From Ideonella sp. (GTDB taxonomy: Bacteria; Pseudomonadota; Gammaproteobacteria; Burkholderiales; Burkholderiaceae_C): 64,000 nt of DNA. Both the position numbers and the translations under genes were made by a program. The DNA lies in contig JADKIA010000003.1 in the NCBI GenBank assembly GCA_016721465.1, forward strand, positions 186,001 to 250,000, given 5' to 3'. Below are positions 7,052 through 18,856 of this stretch, piece by piece. Numbering within the stretch: position 1 is the stretch's first letter; the number at the start of each line of letters is the position of its first letter. The notes under the pieces are model-generated. The model was not told where the DNA came from, did not search any database, and worked only from the letters and a program-made list of their open reading frames with translations.

Positions 7052-9523
7052 TCAGTGCGTGGCGCTGTTCAGCTTGGCCAATTGGCGACGTGCACGCACC
7101 GTGGCGCGGTCGATCAGGTAGGCGTTCTCGAAGGCGCGCATGCGGCTGGTCTCGCACATGCGCGACAGCATGCGGTAGGTCATCGAGATGGTCTTGCGCT
7201 GCTTGCTGCCATGCGTGAAGACGAAGAACGTGCGTGTTGCGCTGACATGCGACAGGCGCACCTTGTGCCAGGCGCCTTCCAGGTTCATCTGGTAGGCAAA
7301 GCCGATCTGCACGTGGTCTGCCAGTGACTTGCCGCGCATGGGCTCGGACGGCTCCGAGGCTGGCGTGCCCGCCAGGTCGACGTCCACCTCGGTCAGTTCG
7401 GCGTCGGCGCCAAGATCGATGTCGACGGCGCCGCTCCAGTCCACGGCGGCCTCGTCCACCAGACCCACGGCGCGCGCCTCCTCGACGCTGAAGTCCGTGG
7501 CCTGGACCCGGTCGTTCAGCACAGGCAGGCCAGCGGCCGAGGCGATGGGCAGGTCGCTCGCCTTGGGCACAGGCGTGGCGAGCACGCCATCCACCTGCCG
7601 GGCCAGCAGGTTGTGCTCCAGGGTGGTCATGGGCTGGCCCTTCAGGGCCTCCGCATGCGCCGGGAGCAACTGCGAAAAGAAGTCGCGGCGCAGGTCATCG
7701 CGGCAGCGAATGCGGTCCAGGCCGGCGTTGAGGTCCTTCATCAGCTGTGGCAATTGCTGCAGGAAGGCCGCGCGCTGCGCTGGCAGGCCTTTGGGCTGCA
7801 CGCTCATGGCCAGTTCGCGGCCGACCTCGCGCATGCGCTTGGTCATGGCGCTGCCGGCACCGGTGCTGAGCTCGGCACTGGCGATCACGCGGCTCCACAC
7901 CTGGCCGAGGAAGCTGCGCAGGAAATCGGGCACGGGCAAGGACTGCAGCGCACCGTCCAACTGCTGCGCATAGCGGTGTTGCACGCGCAGCTCATCTTCC
8001 TTGCGCGCCAGCAGGCGGTCTGCAGCACCATCGGCGGCCACTTGCACCTTGGCCTGCTCGGCGATGAAGGCTTCCAGGGCCTTCAACTTGTGCTCGTACA
8101 GCTCGATCTGCTCGAAGTCGCCTTCGACCACTTCCTGCACCAGCTCGCGCACCCTCACCAGCAGTGCCTGGCCTTCTTCGCTGTCGAAATCATCGATGGC
8201 CGAACCGAGTGTGGCGATGCGGTTGATGAAGCGCCGCACCGGGTGGCGTCGCGACGAGAAAAAGGTGGTGTCTCCCAGCGCAGCCCGCAGCACCGGAAGT
8301 TGCAGGCGGCCGATCTGGCGCGCCATCTGCGGTGGCACCTTGGGGTCGGAGAGGATCTGATCGAACAATCCGGCGATCACGTCGATCACCATGTGGTCGA
8401 TGGCGCCGGAGGCGGCCTGCCTCAATTCCTCGCGGTGTGCAACGATCAGGTTGGGTGCCATCAGGCCACCGAACCCAGCGTGGTCCCCGCCTTCACCGGC
8501 GTCGGACCAGCCCCCGCTGCCTTCGACGTGGCCGTGGTGGCCACCCGGCGCCGCACCTTCGGCCCAAGCCGATGGGGCGCTGGACAGCCGGCGGATCAAC
8601 GACATCATCTCGCCGTCGATGCGGCCCATGGTGCTGCTGCCCAGTCCGACACCATGGCCGCCACCCGGGCTGAAGCCGCCATGCCTAGAGCCGGCAAAGC
8701 CGCCGCGTCCCGTGTGGCCGCCAACGCCACCACCATACCCGTGCCCGTGCCCGTGCCCACCACCCTGCGGCGACCCGGCCCGCGTGGCCAGGCGGCCGGA
8801 GGCCGTGAGGCCGTGGCCACTGTCTTGCAGGTCGCCATGCAGGCTGCCCGGGTTCGTGCTGCGTGCGCCATCGCTGGCGCGGTGGCGCACGGTCAATCCG
8901 ATGGGCTTGACGCCATGCGCCTGCAGGTCCGCCACGATGTCCACGTAAGTCGACTTCATGGCTTGCGCCAGCGACCGACCGATCTCGGCGGCGAGCACTT
9001 TTCGCACGTCGGCGCGATCGGCCACGGCTTCGACGGCGCGGATCACGGCTTGGCCCACCACCTCGGCGCGCAAGGGATTGCGTTCCTGGTCCGGCCCGCC
9101 CAAGTTCAGCAGCGAGCCGATGTAGGCATCGAGTTCCCGGATCTCCCATTCGCAGCTGTGCGAGATCTCCAGCGCGAAGCGGTCCGCCGTGACCTGGATC
9201 TCCACCTCATGGTCATCCACCAGGCTCAACGCTTCCCAGGATGTCAGCCCGCCAGCGGTCGACTGGCCCTCCAGCACACCCACCTCGCGTGCCACACGGT
9301 TGTCCAGCGTCTCGTTGAATGTGAGCGCAAAGATGGCCAGCTTGCGATTCAACTCGAACTGGGCGCCGAGCAGGCTGTCGCGCTGGAAGATGTTGTTGGA
9401 CGACTGCGCCGCGAGCCCGAGACTGTCCACCGTCCGTTCGGCGGCCGAGCGCGCGGCCATGCGCACACGTTGCACGGCGCTTTCCAGATTCGCGGGGATT
9501 CGGGCAGGCAGGGTGGTTTCCAT
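7052..9523 (-). CDS. DUF1631 domain protein with PilZ-like C-terminus
   Basis: An 823-residue cytosolic protein of the DUF1631 family, common in beta- and gammaproteobacteria and of unknown function. The N-terminal part is helical. A glycine/histidine-rich low-complexity stretch (HGHGHGYGGG and following) lies around residues 220-300. The C-terminal 90 residues (from HVQIGFAYQMNLEG, with RLSHVS and FFVFTHGSK) resemble the regulatory PilZ-like part of the family, which hints at signalling, but c-di-GMP binding cannot be judged here. The ATG at 9523 has no Shine-Dalgarno and is preceded by a strong hairpin. Confidence 0.85.
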   Translation of the reverse strand: METTLPARIPANLESAVQRVRMAARSAAERTVDSLGLAAQSSNNIFQRDSLLGAQFELNRKLAIFALTFNETLDNRVAREVGVLEGQSTAGGLTSWEALSLVDDHEVEIQVTADRFALEISHSCEWEIRELDAYIGSLLNLGGPDQERNPLRAEVVGQAVIRAVEAVADRADVRKVLAAEIGRSLAQAMKSTYVDIVADLQAHGVKPIGLTVRHRASDGARSTNPGSLHGDLQDSGHGLTASGRLATRAGSPQGGGHGHGHGYGGGVGGHTGRGGFAGSRHGGFSPGGGHGVGLGSSTMGRIDGEMMSLIRRLSSAPSAWAEGAAPGGHHGHVEGSGGWSDAGEGGDHAGFGGLMAPNLIVAHREELRQAASGAIDHMVIDVIAGLFDQILSDPKVPPQMARQIGRLQLPVLRAALGDTTFFSSRRHPVRRFINRIATLGSAIDDFDSEEGQALLVRVRELVQEVVEGDFEQIELYEHKLKALEAFIAEQAKVQVAADGAADRLLARKEDELRVQHRYAQQLDGALQSLPVPDFLRSFLGQVWSRVIASAELSTGAGSAMTKRMREVGRELAMSVQPKGLPAQRAAFLQQLPQLMKDLNAGLDRIRCRDDLRRDFFSQLLPAHAEALKGQPMTTLEHNLLARQVDGVLATPVPKASDLPIASAAGLPVLNDRVQATDFSVEEARAVGLVDEAAVDWSGAVDIDLGADAELTEVDVDLAGTPASEPSEPMRGKSLADHVQIGFAYQMNLEGAWHKVRLSHVSATRTFFVFTHGSKQRKTISMTYRMLSRMCETSRMRAFENAYLIDRATVRARRQLAKLNSATH

Positions 9524-9530
9524 TGGGGTC

Positions 9531-9567
9531 GAGCGTCCGGGCCGGCAACATGCCAACCCGGGCGCTC
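9531..9567 (-). promoter_or_regulatory. Hairpin directly upstream of the DUF1631 start codon
   Basis: Arms at 9531-9541 (GAGCGTCCGGG) and 9557-9567 (CCCGGGCGCTC) pair over 11 positions with one mismatch. The 15-nt loop itself contains GGCA/TGCC. The structure ends 7 nt before the ATG at 9523 and has no T tract. It could occlude the ribosome site of the DUF1631 gene or act as a weak end for mscL transcripts. Confidence 0.5.
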
Positions 9568-9649
9568 GCCAGGGACCTCGTTACCAAGCCAGTATCGGCC
9601 GATTCCGCCCAGACCTTGAGAGCAGCCTGCGGCCGGTGGGCCGTACGCG

Positions 9650-10078
9650 TTACTTCTGTTTCAGCGCGTCGCGAATCTCACGCAGCAGAACCACGTCTTC
9701 GGCCGGCGCTGCCGGTGCCGCGGGTGCCGCCGGCGCTTCGCGCTTCATGCGGTTGATCTGCTTGATCATCATGAAGATCACGAACGCCAGGATGACGAAG
9801 TTGAAGCTGATCGTGATGAAGTTGCCCCAGGCAAACACGTTGCCCAATTTTTGTGCATCGGCCAGTGAAGCGCCCGCCGGCACGTTACCTGCCAGGACCA
9901 AGTACTTGCTGGAGAAGTCGGCCGCGCCGCCGAGGATGAGGTTGATGATCGGCATGATCAGATCCTTGACCGCGGAATCGACGATCTTGCCGAACGCCCC
10001 GCCAATGATGACGCCGACCGCCAGGTCGACGACGTTGCCCTTCATCGCAAATTCTTTGAACTCTGTGGCGAAACCCAT
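9650..10078 (-). CDS. mscL: Large-conductance mechanosensitive channel
   Basis: A 142-residue MscL. The first helix is typical (FKEFAMKGNVVDLAVGVIIG), and the second membrane helix FNFVILAFVIFMMIK precedes a charged C-terminal helix. It opens under membrane tension to release solutes in hypo-osmotic shock. An alanine/proline repeat (APAAPAAPAAPA) links the helix bundle to the C-terminal segment. The ATG at 10078 has GAGGAG about 8 nt upstream, which settles the start against an earlier in-frame codon. Confidence 0.95.
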   Translation of the reverse strand: MGFATEFKEFAMKGNVVDLAVGVIIGGAFGKIVDSAVKDLIMPIINLILGGAADFSSKYLVLAGNVPAGASLADAQKLGNVFAWGNFITISFNFVILAFVIFMMIKQINRMKREAPAAPAAPAAPAEDVVLLREIRDALKQK

Positions 10079-10280
10079 GGCGACTGCTCCTCGATGTTTG
10101 TTTGGCCGCAACGCTGCGACGAGGCAATTATGGCGGCATGCGCTAACAGCAAGCCCGGCCGGAAGTATTGGCGCAGGCCTGTCGCCGTCAGCCCAGGCGT
10201 GACCTTGGAAGCCCGGCGTCAGCGGCTCCGCTAGAATACCGGGTTGCCCCTAAGACCATTCGCATCTTTCGAGGAATCCC

Positions 10281-10871
10281 ATGAGTGACACACCAGTCGA
10301 TCAAGGTCGACGCACCTGGGTGGCGATCACGGCAGGCGCCGGCGCCATCGGCGGCGTAGCTGCAGCCGTCCCCTTCGTCAGCACCTTTGCGCCGTCCGAG
10401 CGCGCCAAAGCCGCCGGTGCAGCCGTCGAGGCCGACATCGGTTCGCTCAAGCCAGGCGAAAAGTTGACGGTGGAGTGGCGTGGCAAGCCCGTTTGGATCC
10501 TGCGCCGCACCAAGGAGCAGTTGGAGACGCTGAAGAAGACCGATCCCCAGGTGGCCGATCCGAAGTCACTGCGCAAACCCGACGAGCTCACACCCGCGTA
10601 TGCCCGCAACGACTACCGTTCGATCAAGCCCGAATTCCTGGTGGCCGTGGGCATCTGTTCGCACCTGGGTTGCTCGCCCAGTGACAAGCTGGCCCCGGGC
10701 TCGCTTTCCGACGACTGGCAAGGGGGCTTCATCTGTCCGTGCCACGGTTCCACCTTCGACATGGCCGGTCGCGTCTTCAAGAACAAGCCCGCACCCGACA
10801 ACCTCGAGGTGCCGCCGCACATGTACCTGTCCGACAGCGTGCTGCTGATCGGCGAAGACAAGAAGGCCTGA
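10281..10871 (+). CDS. petA: Ubiquinol-cytochrome c reductase Rieske iron-sulfur subunit
   Basis: A 196-residue Rieske protein of the cytochrome bc1 complex, which passes electrons from ubiquinol to cytochrome c1. A twin-arginine signal (GRRTWVAITAGAGAIGG) doubles as the membrane anchor. The 2Fe-2S ligands are in CSHLGC and CPCHGS. Shine-Dalgarno GAGGA precedes the ATG. It is the first gene of petABC; TAGAAT at 10232-10237 is a possible -10 element, with a weak -35. Confidence 0.96.
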   Translation: MSDTPVDQGRRTWVAITAGAGAIGGVAAAVPFVSTFAPSERAKAAGAAVEADIGSLKPGEKLTVEWRGKPVWILRRTKEQLETLKKTDPQVADPKSLRKPDELTPAYARNDYRSIKPEFLVAVGICSHLGCSPSDKLAPGSLSDDWQGGFICPCHGSTFDMAGRVFKNKPAPDNLEVPPHMYLSDSVLLIGEDKKA

Positions 10872-10897
10872 ACAGGCTCCCCAACAAAGAGGTCGAC

Positions 10898-12312
10898 ATG
10901 GCAGATTTCAAGGTAGCCCCGGCGGATGCGCCGGTGGGCGTGAAGTTCTGACCTGGGTGGACAACCGGTTTCCGGCCACCAAGATGTTCAAGGAGCACAT
11001 GTCGGAGTACTACGCTCCGAAGAACTTCAACTGGTGGTACGTCTTCGGCGTGCTGTCGCTGCTGGTGCTGGTGATCCAGATCGTCACCGGCATCTTCCTG
11101 GTGATGCACTACAAGCCGGACGCCTCGCTCAACGCGTCCAACATTCCCGTGGCCTTCGCCTCGGTCGAATACATCATGCGCGAGGTACCCTGGGGCTGGC
11201 TGATCCGCTACATGCACTCGACCGGGGCCTCGGCGTTCTTCGTCGTGGTCTACCTGCACATGTACCGCGGGCTCATCTACGGCAGCTACCGCAAGCCGCG
11301 CGAACTGGTGTGGGTCTTCGGCTGCGCCATCTTCCTGTGCCTGATGGCCGAGGCCTTCATGGGCTACCTGCTGCCCTGGGGCCAGATGTCGTATTGGGGC
11401 GCCCAGGTGATCGTGAACCTGTTCGCCGCCGTGCCCTTCGTCGGCCCGGATCTGGCGCTGTTGATCCGCGGCGACTACGTGGTGGGCGACGCCACGCTGA
11501 ACCGCTTCTTCAGCTTCCACGTCATTGCGGTGCCGCTGGTGCTGCTGGGTCTGGTGGTGGCGCACATCATCGCTTTGCATGAGGTGGGCTCGAACAACCC
11601 GGACGGGGTCGAAATCAAGGCCAAGAAGAATGCCCAGGGCATTCCGCTCGACGGCATTGCATTCCACCCCTACTACACGGTGCACGACACCTTCGCCGTC
11701 GGCATGTTCCTGATGGTGTTCTGCGCCATCCTGTTTTTCGGGCCCGAACTGGGCGGCTACTTCCTCGAATACAACAACTTCATCCCGGCCGACCCGCTGA
11801 AGACGCCGCCGCACATCGCGCCGGTCTGGTACTTCACGCCGTTCTACTCGATGCTGCGCGCCACCACCGACCCGATGGTCAACGTGCTGTGCGGGGTGCT
11901 GGGCCTGGTGGGCGTGGTGTCCTTGCTGGCGCTGCGCGGCAAGGCCAAGTTCATGGCACTGGGCGCGGCGGTGGTCGGCATCGTGCTGCTCAAGACCTTC
12001 GACGCCAAGTTCTGGGGCGTGGTGGTGATGGGCGGTGCGGTCATCATCCTGTTCTGCCTGCCCTGGCTGGACAACAGCCCGGTCAAGTCGATCCGCTACC
12101 GCCCGACCTGGCACAAGGTGCTGTACCTGGTGTTCGTGTTCTTCTTCGTGGTTCTGGGTTACCTGGGCATGTTGCCCCCGTCCGACGGGCGCACGCTCGT
12201 GGCGCAGATCGGCACCTTGTTCTATTTCGGCTTCTTCTTGCTGATGCCTTGGTGGAGCACGATCGGCATGTTCAAGCCGGTGCCTGACCGCGTTACCTTT
12301 CACGCGCACTGA
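10898..12312 (+). CDS. petB: Cytochrome b of the bc1 complex; frameshift after codon 16
   Basis: The main frame (from 10957) encodes eight membrane helices with haem ligands in WGWLIRYMHSTGAS and FSFHVIAVPLVLLGLVVAH, plus the PEWY-like Qo region (TPPHIAPVWYF). The true N-terminus starts at ATG 10898 after GAGG and reads MADFKVAPADAPVGVK, then stops at 10949. In the other frame the sequence runs VLTWVDNRFPATK directly from 10945. Inserting one G at 10945/10946 restores a continuous protein of the normal length. A sequencing error is the likeliest cause, because cytochrome b is needed for the bc1 complex and everything else is intact. Confidence 0.9.
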
Positions 12313-12329
12313 AGCGGGAGCGACCCATC

Positions 12330-13106
12330 ATGATGAAGAAGATCATTGCCGCGCTGTTGACTGCACTGTCCTTGTCGGCCGCTGTCCATGCCAATGAAGG
12401 CGGTCCGGCCTGGGACCAGTTCCCGAAGGAACGGCTCACGGATCTGGCCGCGCTGCAGAACGGTGCCAAGCTGTTTGTCAACTACTGCCTGAATTGCCAT
12501 TCGGCATCGTCCATGCGCTACAACCGCATGCAGGACATCGGCCTGACCGACGACCAGATCAAGAAGAACCTGCTGTTCGCCGGCGAAAAGGTCGGTGAGC
12601 TGATGACCGTGGCCATCGCCGCCAAGGACGCCAAGGAATGGTTCGGCGCGACGCCGCCCGATCTGTCGGTGATCGCGCGCTCGCGCGCCGGCAGCAACGG
12701 CAGTGGAGCGGACTACCTCTACACCTACATGCGCACGTTCTACCGTGACGAAACCCGGCCCACGGGCTGGAACAACCTTGTCTTTCCGTCGGTGGGCATG
12801 CCGCACGTGCTGTGGCAACTGCAAGGCGAACAGCGTGCGGTCTTCGCGGAAGAGAAGGATCCGCATGGCGCTGCCGACGCCAAGCCCGTGCATGTGTTCA
12901 AGGGCTTCCAGCAGACCAAGCCGGGTTCGCTGAGCAAGGACGAGTACGACCACGCGGTGGCCGATCTGGTGGGCTACCTGCAATGGATGGGTGAGCCGGC
13001 GCAGAACCAGCGCGTGCGTCTGGGCGTCTGGGTGATGATTTTCCTGGCGATCTTCACCACGATCGCCTGGCGCATGAACGCGGCGTTCTGGAAGGACGTC
13101 AAGTAG
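12330..13106 (+). CDS. petC: Cytochrome c1
   Basis: A 258-residue cytochrome c1, the third bc1 subunit. A signal peptide (IIAALLTALSLSAAVHA) is followed by the haem c attachment site CLNCH, a candidate axial methionine in SVGMPH, and a C-terminal anchor (WVMIFLAIFTTIAWRM). It starts 17 nt after petB with a purine-rich Shine-Dalgarno (AGCGGGAG). A strong intrinsic terminator follows at 13144-13186. Confidence 0.96.
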   Translation: MMKKIIAALLTALSLSAAVHANEGGPAWDQFPKERLTDLAALQNGAKLFVNYCLNCHSASSMRYNRMQDIGLTDDQIKKNLLFAGEKVGELMTVAIAAKDAKEWFGATPPDLSVIARSRAGSNGSGADYLYTYMRTFYRDETRPTGWNNLVFPSVGMPHVLWQLQGEQRAVFAEEKDPHGAADAKPVHVFKGFQQTKPGSLSKDEYDHAVADLVGYLQWMGEPAQNQRVRLGVWVMIFLAIFTTIAWRMNAAFWKDVK

Positions 13107-13143
13107 CCTGTGCTGGCCCGGCCAGGATGGTCGGGCCTTGAGC

Positions 13144-13186
13144 GCGCAGTGGTTGCCATCACCGGCGCCACTGCGCTTGTCTTTTT
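13144..13186 (+). terminator. Rho-independent terminator of petABC
   Basis: A perfect 9-bp stem, GCGCAGTGG (13144-13152) and CCACTGCGC (13168-13176), with a 15-nt loop, followed directly by the T-rich run TTGTCTTTTT. It sits 37 nt after the petC stop and 40 nt before sspA, and it is the clearest intrinsic terminator in the window. Confidence 0.85.
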
Positions 13187-13225
13187 GAGATTCGGCCGAT
13201 CCGGCCGCCATGGGAGGCCACCGCC

Positions 13226-13840
13226 ATGATGGTGCTTTACTCCGGAACCACCTGCCCCTATTCGCACCGCTGCCGCTTCGTGCTGTTCGAAAAAGGCATG
13301 GACTTCGAGATTCGCGACGTCGACCTGTTCGCCAAGCCCGAAGACATCGCGCTGATGAACCCATACAACGAGGTGCCGATCCTGGTCGAGCGCGACCTGA
13401 TCCTGTACGAATCGCACATCATCAACGAGTACATCGACGAGCGCTTCCCGCATCCGCAACTGATGCCCGGGGATCCGGTGGCCCGTGCCCGCGTGCGACT
13501 GTTCCTCTTCAACTTCGAGAAGGAATTGTTCGCGCATGTGAACCTGCTCGAAGGGCGCGGGGTGGCCAAGGCCACCGACAAGCAGATGGAAAAGGCGCGC
13601 ACGCAGATCAGCGATCGACTGACCCAGTTGGCGCCCATCTTCCTGAAGAACAAGTACATGCTGGGCGACGACTTCTCGATGCTCGACGTGGCCATCGCTC
13701 CGCTGCTGTGGCGCCTGGACTACTACGGCATCGACCTGTCGAAGAATGCCGCGCCGTTGCTGAAATACGCCGAGCGCATCTTTTCGCGTCCGGCCTACAT
13801 CGAGGCACTGACACCGTCCGAGAAGGTGATGCGCAAGTAG
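13226..13840 (+). CDS. sspA: Stringent starvation protein A (GST fold)
   Basis: A 204-residue protein with the GST N-terminal fold (MVLYSGTTCPYSHRCRFVL, NPYNEVPILVERD, YESHIINEYIDERFP) and an all-helical C-terminal domain. SspA binds RNA polymerase and modulates stress-phase transcription. Placement between petC and sspB is standard in betaproteobacteria and supports SspA over a general glutathione transferase. GGGAGG precedes the start. Confidence 0.93.
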   Translation: MMVLYSGTTCPYSHRCRFVLFEKGMDFEIRDVDLFAKPEDIALMNPYNEVPILVERDLILYESHIINEYIDERFPHPQLMPGDPVARARVRLFLFNFEKELFAHVNLLEGRGVAKATDKQMEKARTQISDRLTQLAPIFLKNKYMLGDDFSMLDVAIAPLLWRLDYYGIDLSKNAAPLLKYAERIFSRPAYIEALTPSEKVMRK

Positions 13841-13853
13841 GCGGACCGGACCC

Positions 13854-14402
13854 ATGAGCACATCGGCACCCACTGGCGACCAGGGCAGCTCGACGCGGCC
13901 GTACCTGATTCGCGCCTTGCACGAATGGTGTACCGACAACGGATTCACACCCTACCTGGCGGTGTACGTGGACGGTGCGGTGCAGGTGCCGATGGAGTAC
14001 GTGAAGAACAACGAGATCGTGCTCAACGTCGGCTTCGATGCCACGCACGGGCTGAGCTTGGGCAACGAGACCGTCGAATTCAAGGCCCGCTTCGGTGGCG
14101 TCTCGCGCGAAATCATGGTGCCGGTGGACCATGTCGTGGCCATCTATGCCCGTGAAAATGGACAGGGCATGGCTTTTCCGGTGCCCACGGCCACGTCGGC
14201 CGACGCCGATGCGCCGGTGCTGGCGCAGGACCCCACGCCTCGGGGTCTGCGCCTGGCACCGGTGGAGGACTCCACGGAAGCCAGCGCGAGACCCCCAGTA
14301 CCGCGCGCCGGTTGGTCGGACGAGCAGGACCCGGGCCCGCCACCTGAGCCGCCCTCGACCCCCTCGGGTGGCAGCCGGCCCGCACTCAAGCGCATCAAGT
14401 AG
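13854..14402 (+). CDS. sspB: ClpXP protease specificity-enhancing factor
   Basis: A 182-residue SspB. The globular substrate-binding domain (to about residue 110) carries VYVDGAVQVPMEYVKNNEIV and FGGVSREIMVPV. A disordered Pro/Ser-rich linker then ends in RPALKRIK, which matches the ClpX-tethering tail of the family. SspB delivers ssrA-tagged proteins to ClpXP. It starts 13 nt after sspA. Confidence 0.93.
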   Translation: MSTSAPTGDQGSSTRPYLIRALHEWCTDNGFTPYLAVYVDGAVQVPMEYVKNNEIVLNVGFDATHGLSLGNETVEFKARFGGVSREIMVPVDHVVAIYARENGQGMAFPVPTATSADADAPVLAQDPTPRGLRLAPVEDSTEASARPPVPRAGWSDEQDPGPPPEPPSTPSGGSRPALKRIK

Positions 14403-14433
14403 CGGCCGGCGGTTCGCCGCTGCACGCGGCCTC

Positions 14434-14439
14434 TACAAT
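14434..14439 (+). promoter_or_regulatory. Probable -10 element for tRNA-Thr
   Basis: TACAAT ends 12 nt before the 5' end of the tRNA, the spacing expected for a tRNA gene with a short leader. No good -35 hexamer is visible at 16-18 nt; TTCGCC at 14413-14418 is the nearest candidate, at a short 15-nt spacing. Confidence 0.45.
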
Positions 14440-14451
14440 TTGTGCATCGTT

Positions 14452-14527
14452 GCCGGCTTAGCTCAGTTGGTAGAGCAACCGCCTTGTAAGCGGTAGGTCA
14501 TCTGTTCGAGTCAGATAGTCGGCACCA
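14452..14527 (+). tRNA. tRNA-Thr (anticodon TGT)
   Basis: A 76-nt cloverleaf with encoded CCA. The acceptor arm GCCGGCT pairs with AGTCGGC (one G-T pair). The D arm contains AGCTCAGTTGGTAGAGC, the anticodon stem ACCGC/GCGGT encloses loop CTTGTAA with anticodon TGT, and the T loop is TTCGAGT. It reads ACA codons. Location directly after sspB is common in Burkholderiales. Confidence 0.97.
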
Positions 14528-14544
14528 TCTCGTGCGCCTGCTCC

Positions 14545-14853
14545 TCAGGCACCGCTCAGCACCTTGACGCGGATGACAACGGCAGGCCAGCCTGCGCTTT
14601 CGAGGCGTTGCTGCAGTGCCGGTACCATGTGGCGCAGCTTCGCGGCCACCGCACCGTTGTCGGCCAGCATCGTCCAGCCCTCGGCATCCAGGGGGCCGCA
14701 ACGCACCAGAGCACGCATGGGTGGTGGCAGCAGAGGCCGAATGGCGTCCAGCCGTTCCGCAGATTCACGCAGACGTTGTGTCAGGCGGGCGAGCGGCTCA
14801 CTGCGGTCGAGGGCCTGCCGGATGGGCAGTGAAGGCGGCGTCGCAGGCGTCAT
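14545..14853 (-). CDS. DUF721/DciA-like protein
   Basis: A 102-residue basic protein of the DUF721 family, related to DciA, which assists DnaB helicase loading where DnaC is absent. The KH-like core is visible as RCGPLDAEGWTMLADN, then KLRHMVPALQQRL and a final strand WPAVVIRVKV. Betaproteobacterial members sit next to an M23 peptidase and secA, as here. Its start region overlaps the leader of the divergent M23 gene, so the two promoters must be closely arranged. The helicase-loading role is inferred from family and context. Confidence 0.75.
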   Translation of the reverse strand: MTPATPPSLPIRQALDRSEPLARLTQRLRESAERLDAIRPLLPPPMRALVRCGPLDAEGWTMLADNGAVAAKLRHMVPALQQRLESAGWPAVVIRVKVLSGA

Positions 14854-14870
14854 GGTGGAGGAGTGTATCG

Positions 14871-15848
14871 ATGCAGATCATGATCACGCACGGAAGCATG
14901 GCCCGAACGCGGGTGCTGCACTTCGCCCGATGGCAGTTGGCGGTGGCATTGGCCGCGCTGGTCTTGCTGCTGGTGTTGCTGTCGGGCACGGTGTACCACT
15001 TCGTCTTCCTGAACGCCGTCAAACAAGGTTGGCCGGTGGTCAGTGCACTGGTGCGACCGATCGTCCAGCACGAGTTGGCGCAACGCGAACGATTCATGCG
15101 CGACAACCTGGACGCCATGGCGCAGAAGGTGGGCGAGATGCAGGCACGGCTGGTCAAGCTGGAACTGATCGGCGAACGGGTGTCGGGCATGGCGGGTGTC
15201 CAAGCCGGCGAGTTGCGCGCCCCCGTGCTGGGCGCCAGTGCGCCGGGCAAGGGCGGCCAGAAGTTGGGGCAAGGCGGCCCCTACTTGCCGGTGACCAGCA
15301 TCGGCCTGCCTGAACTGAACGCCGCGCTGGAGCAAATGGACCATCGCGCCGACAGCGGCAGTGACCTGTTCACCCTGGTTGAATCGCGGCTGCTGGAGTC
15401 GCGATTGCAAACACTGTTGGTGCCCAGCATTGCGCCGGTCGACGGCTTGGTCGGGTCGGGCTTCGGCGTGCGGTCGGATCCGATCACCGGGCGCGCCGCC
15501 TTGCATGCCGGCCTGGACTTCCCCGCCGACCAAGGCACCCAGATCGTGGCCGCAGCCGGCGGTGTGGTGCTGAGCACGGAATGGCACCCGCAATACGGGC
15601 AACTGCTGGAGGTGGACCATGGGCGGGGCCTGAGCACGCGCTATGCACACACGTCCAAGCTGTACGTGCGCGCCGGCGATGTGGTCAAGCGAGGCCAGCG
15701 CGTGGCCGATGTCGGCAACTCGGGGCGCTCCACGGGCCCACACCTGCACTTCGAGGTGTTGGTCGACGGCGTTCCGCAGGATCCGGCGCGCTTCCTGTAT
15801 GCCGCCAAACCAGCCGCGGCCACGGGCATGGTGCGCAAGCCTGGGTGA
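14871..15848 (+). CDS. M23-family metallopeptidase, membrane anchored
   Basis: A 325-residue protein. One N-terminal membrane helix (ALAALVLLLVLLSGTVYHF) is followed by a coiled-coil-like region (about residues 60-110) and a LytM/M23 domain. Zinc-site motifs are HAGLDFPADQGTQI and HLHFEVLVDG, with RYAHTSKLYV between them. It is expected to cut or regulate cutting of peptidoglycan cross-links in the periplasm. The ATG at 14871 has GGAGGAG 7 nt upstream; the long in-frame extension upstream overlaps the antisense DUF721 gene and is not credible. Confidence 0.88.
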   Translation: MQIMITHGSMARTRVLHFARWQLAVALAALVLLLVLLSGTVYHFVFLNAVKQGWPVVSALVRPIVQHELAQRERFMRDNLDAMAQKVGEMQARLVKLELIGERVSGMAGVQAGELRAPVLGASAPGKGGQKLGQGGPYLPVTSIGLPELNAALEQMDHRADSGSDLFTLVESRLLESRLQTLLVPSIAPVDGLVGSGFGVRSDPITGRAALHAGLDFPADQGTQIVAAAGGVVLSTEWHPQYGQLLEVDHGRGLSTRYAHTSKLYVRAGDVVKRGQRVADVGNSGRSTGPHLHFEVLVDGVPQDPARFLYAAKPAAATGMVRKPG

Positions 15849-16089
15849 TAAACTCGAACGCTTTGTGGAATCTCCGCGCTGCAGAGGCTCTTGGATCAGC
15901 CGAAGCCGGCCCCATCTGCCTTGATCGCGGTTCGTCGGGAACCGGGCCGTTGCAGCTTGCCTGCAGGCCCGAGCCCAATGCCGCACAGAGCCGCCACCTG
16001 AAATCGCTGCCGCTGACGCGGCGGTCTTGCTGCGCTGCCCATCGTGCCCAACCGGGCCCGGGTGGCCAATCACTGCCCACGACACACGC

Positions 16090-18833
<2,744 letters not shown>

Positions 18834-18856
18834 CCGCAATCCTGGAGCGCTGCATC

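Noticed and set aside
10898..10957. Programmed ribosomal frameshifting in petB
   Set aside because: No slippery heptamer, pseudoknot or stimulatory Shine-Dalgarno is visible, and two other conserved genes show the same type of single-base loss.
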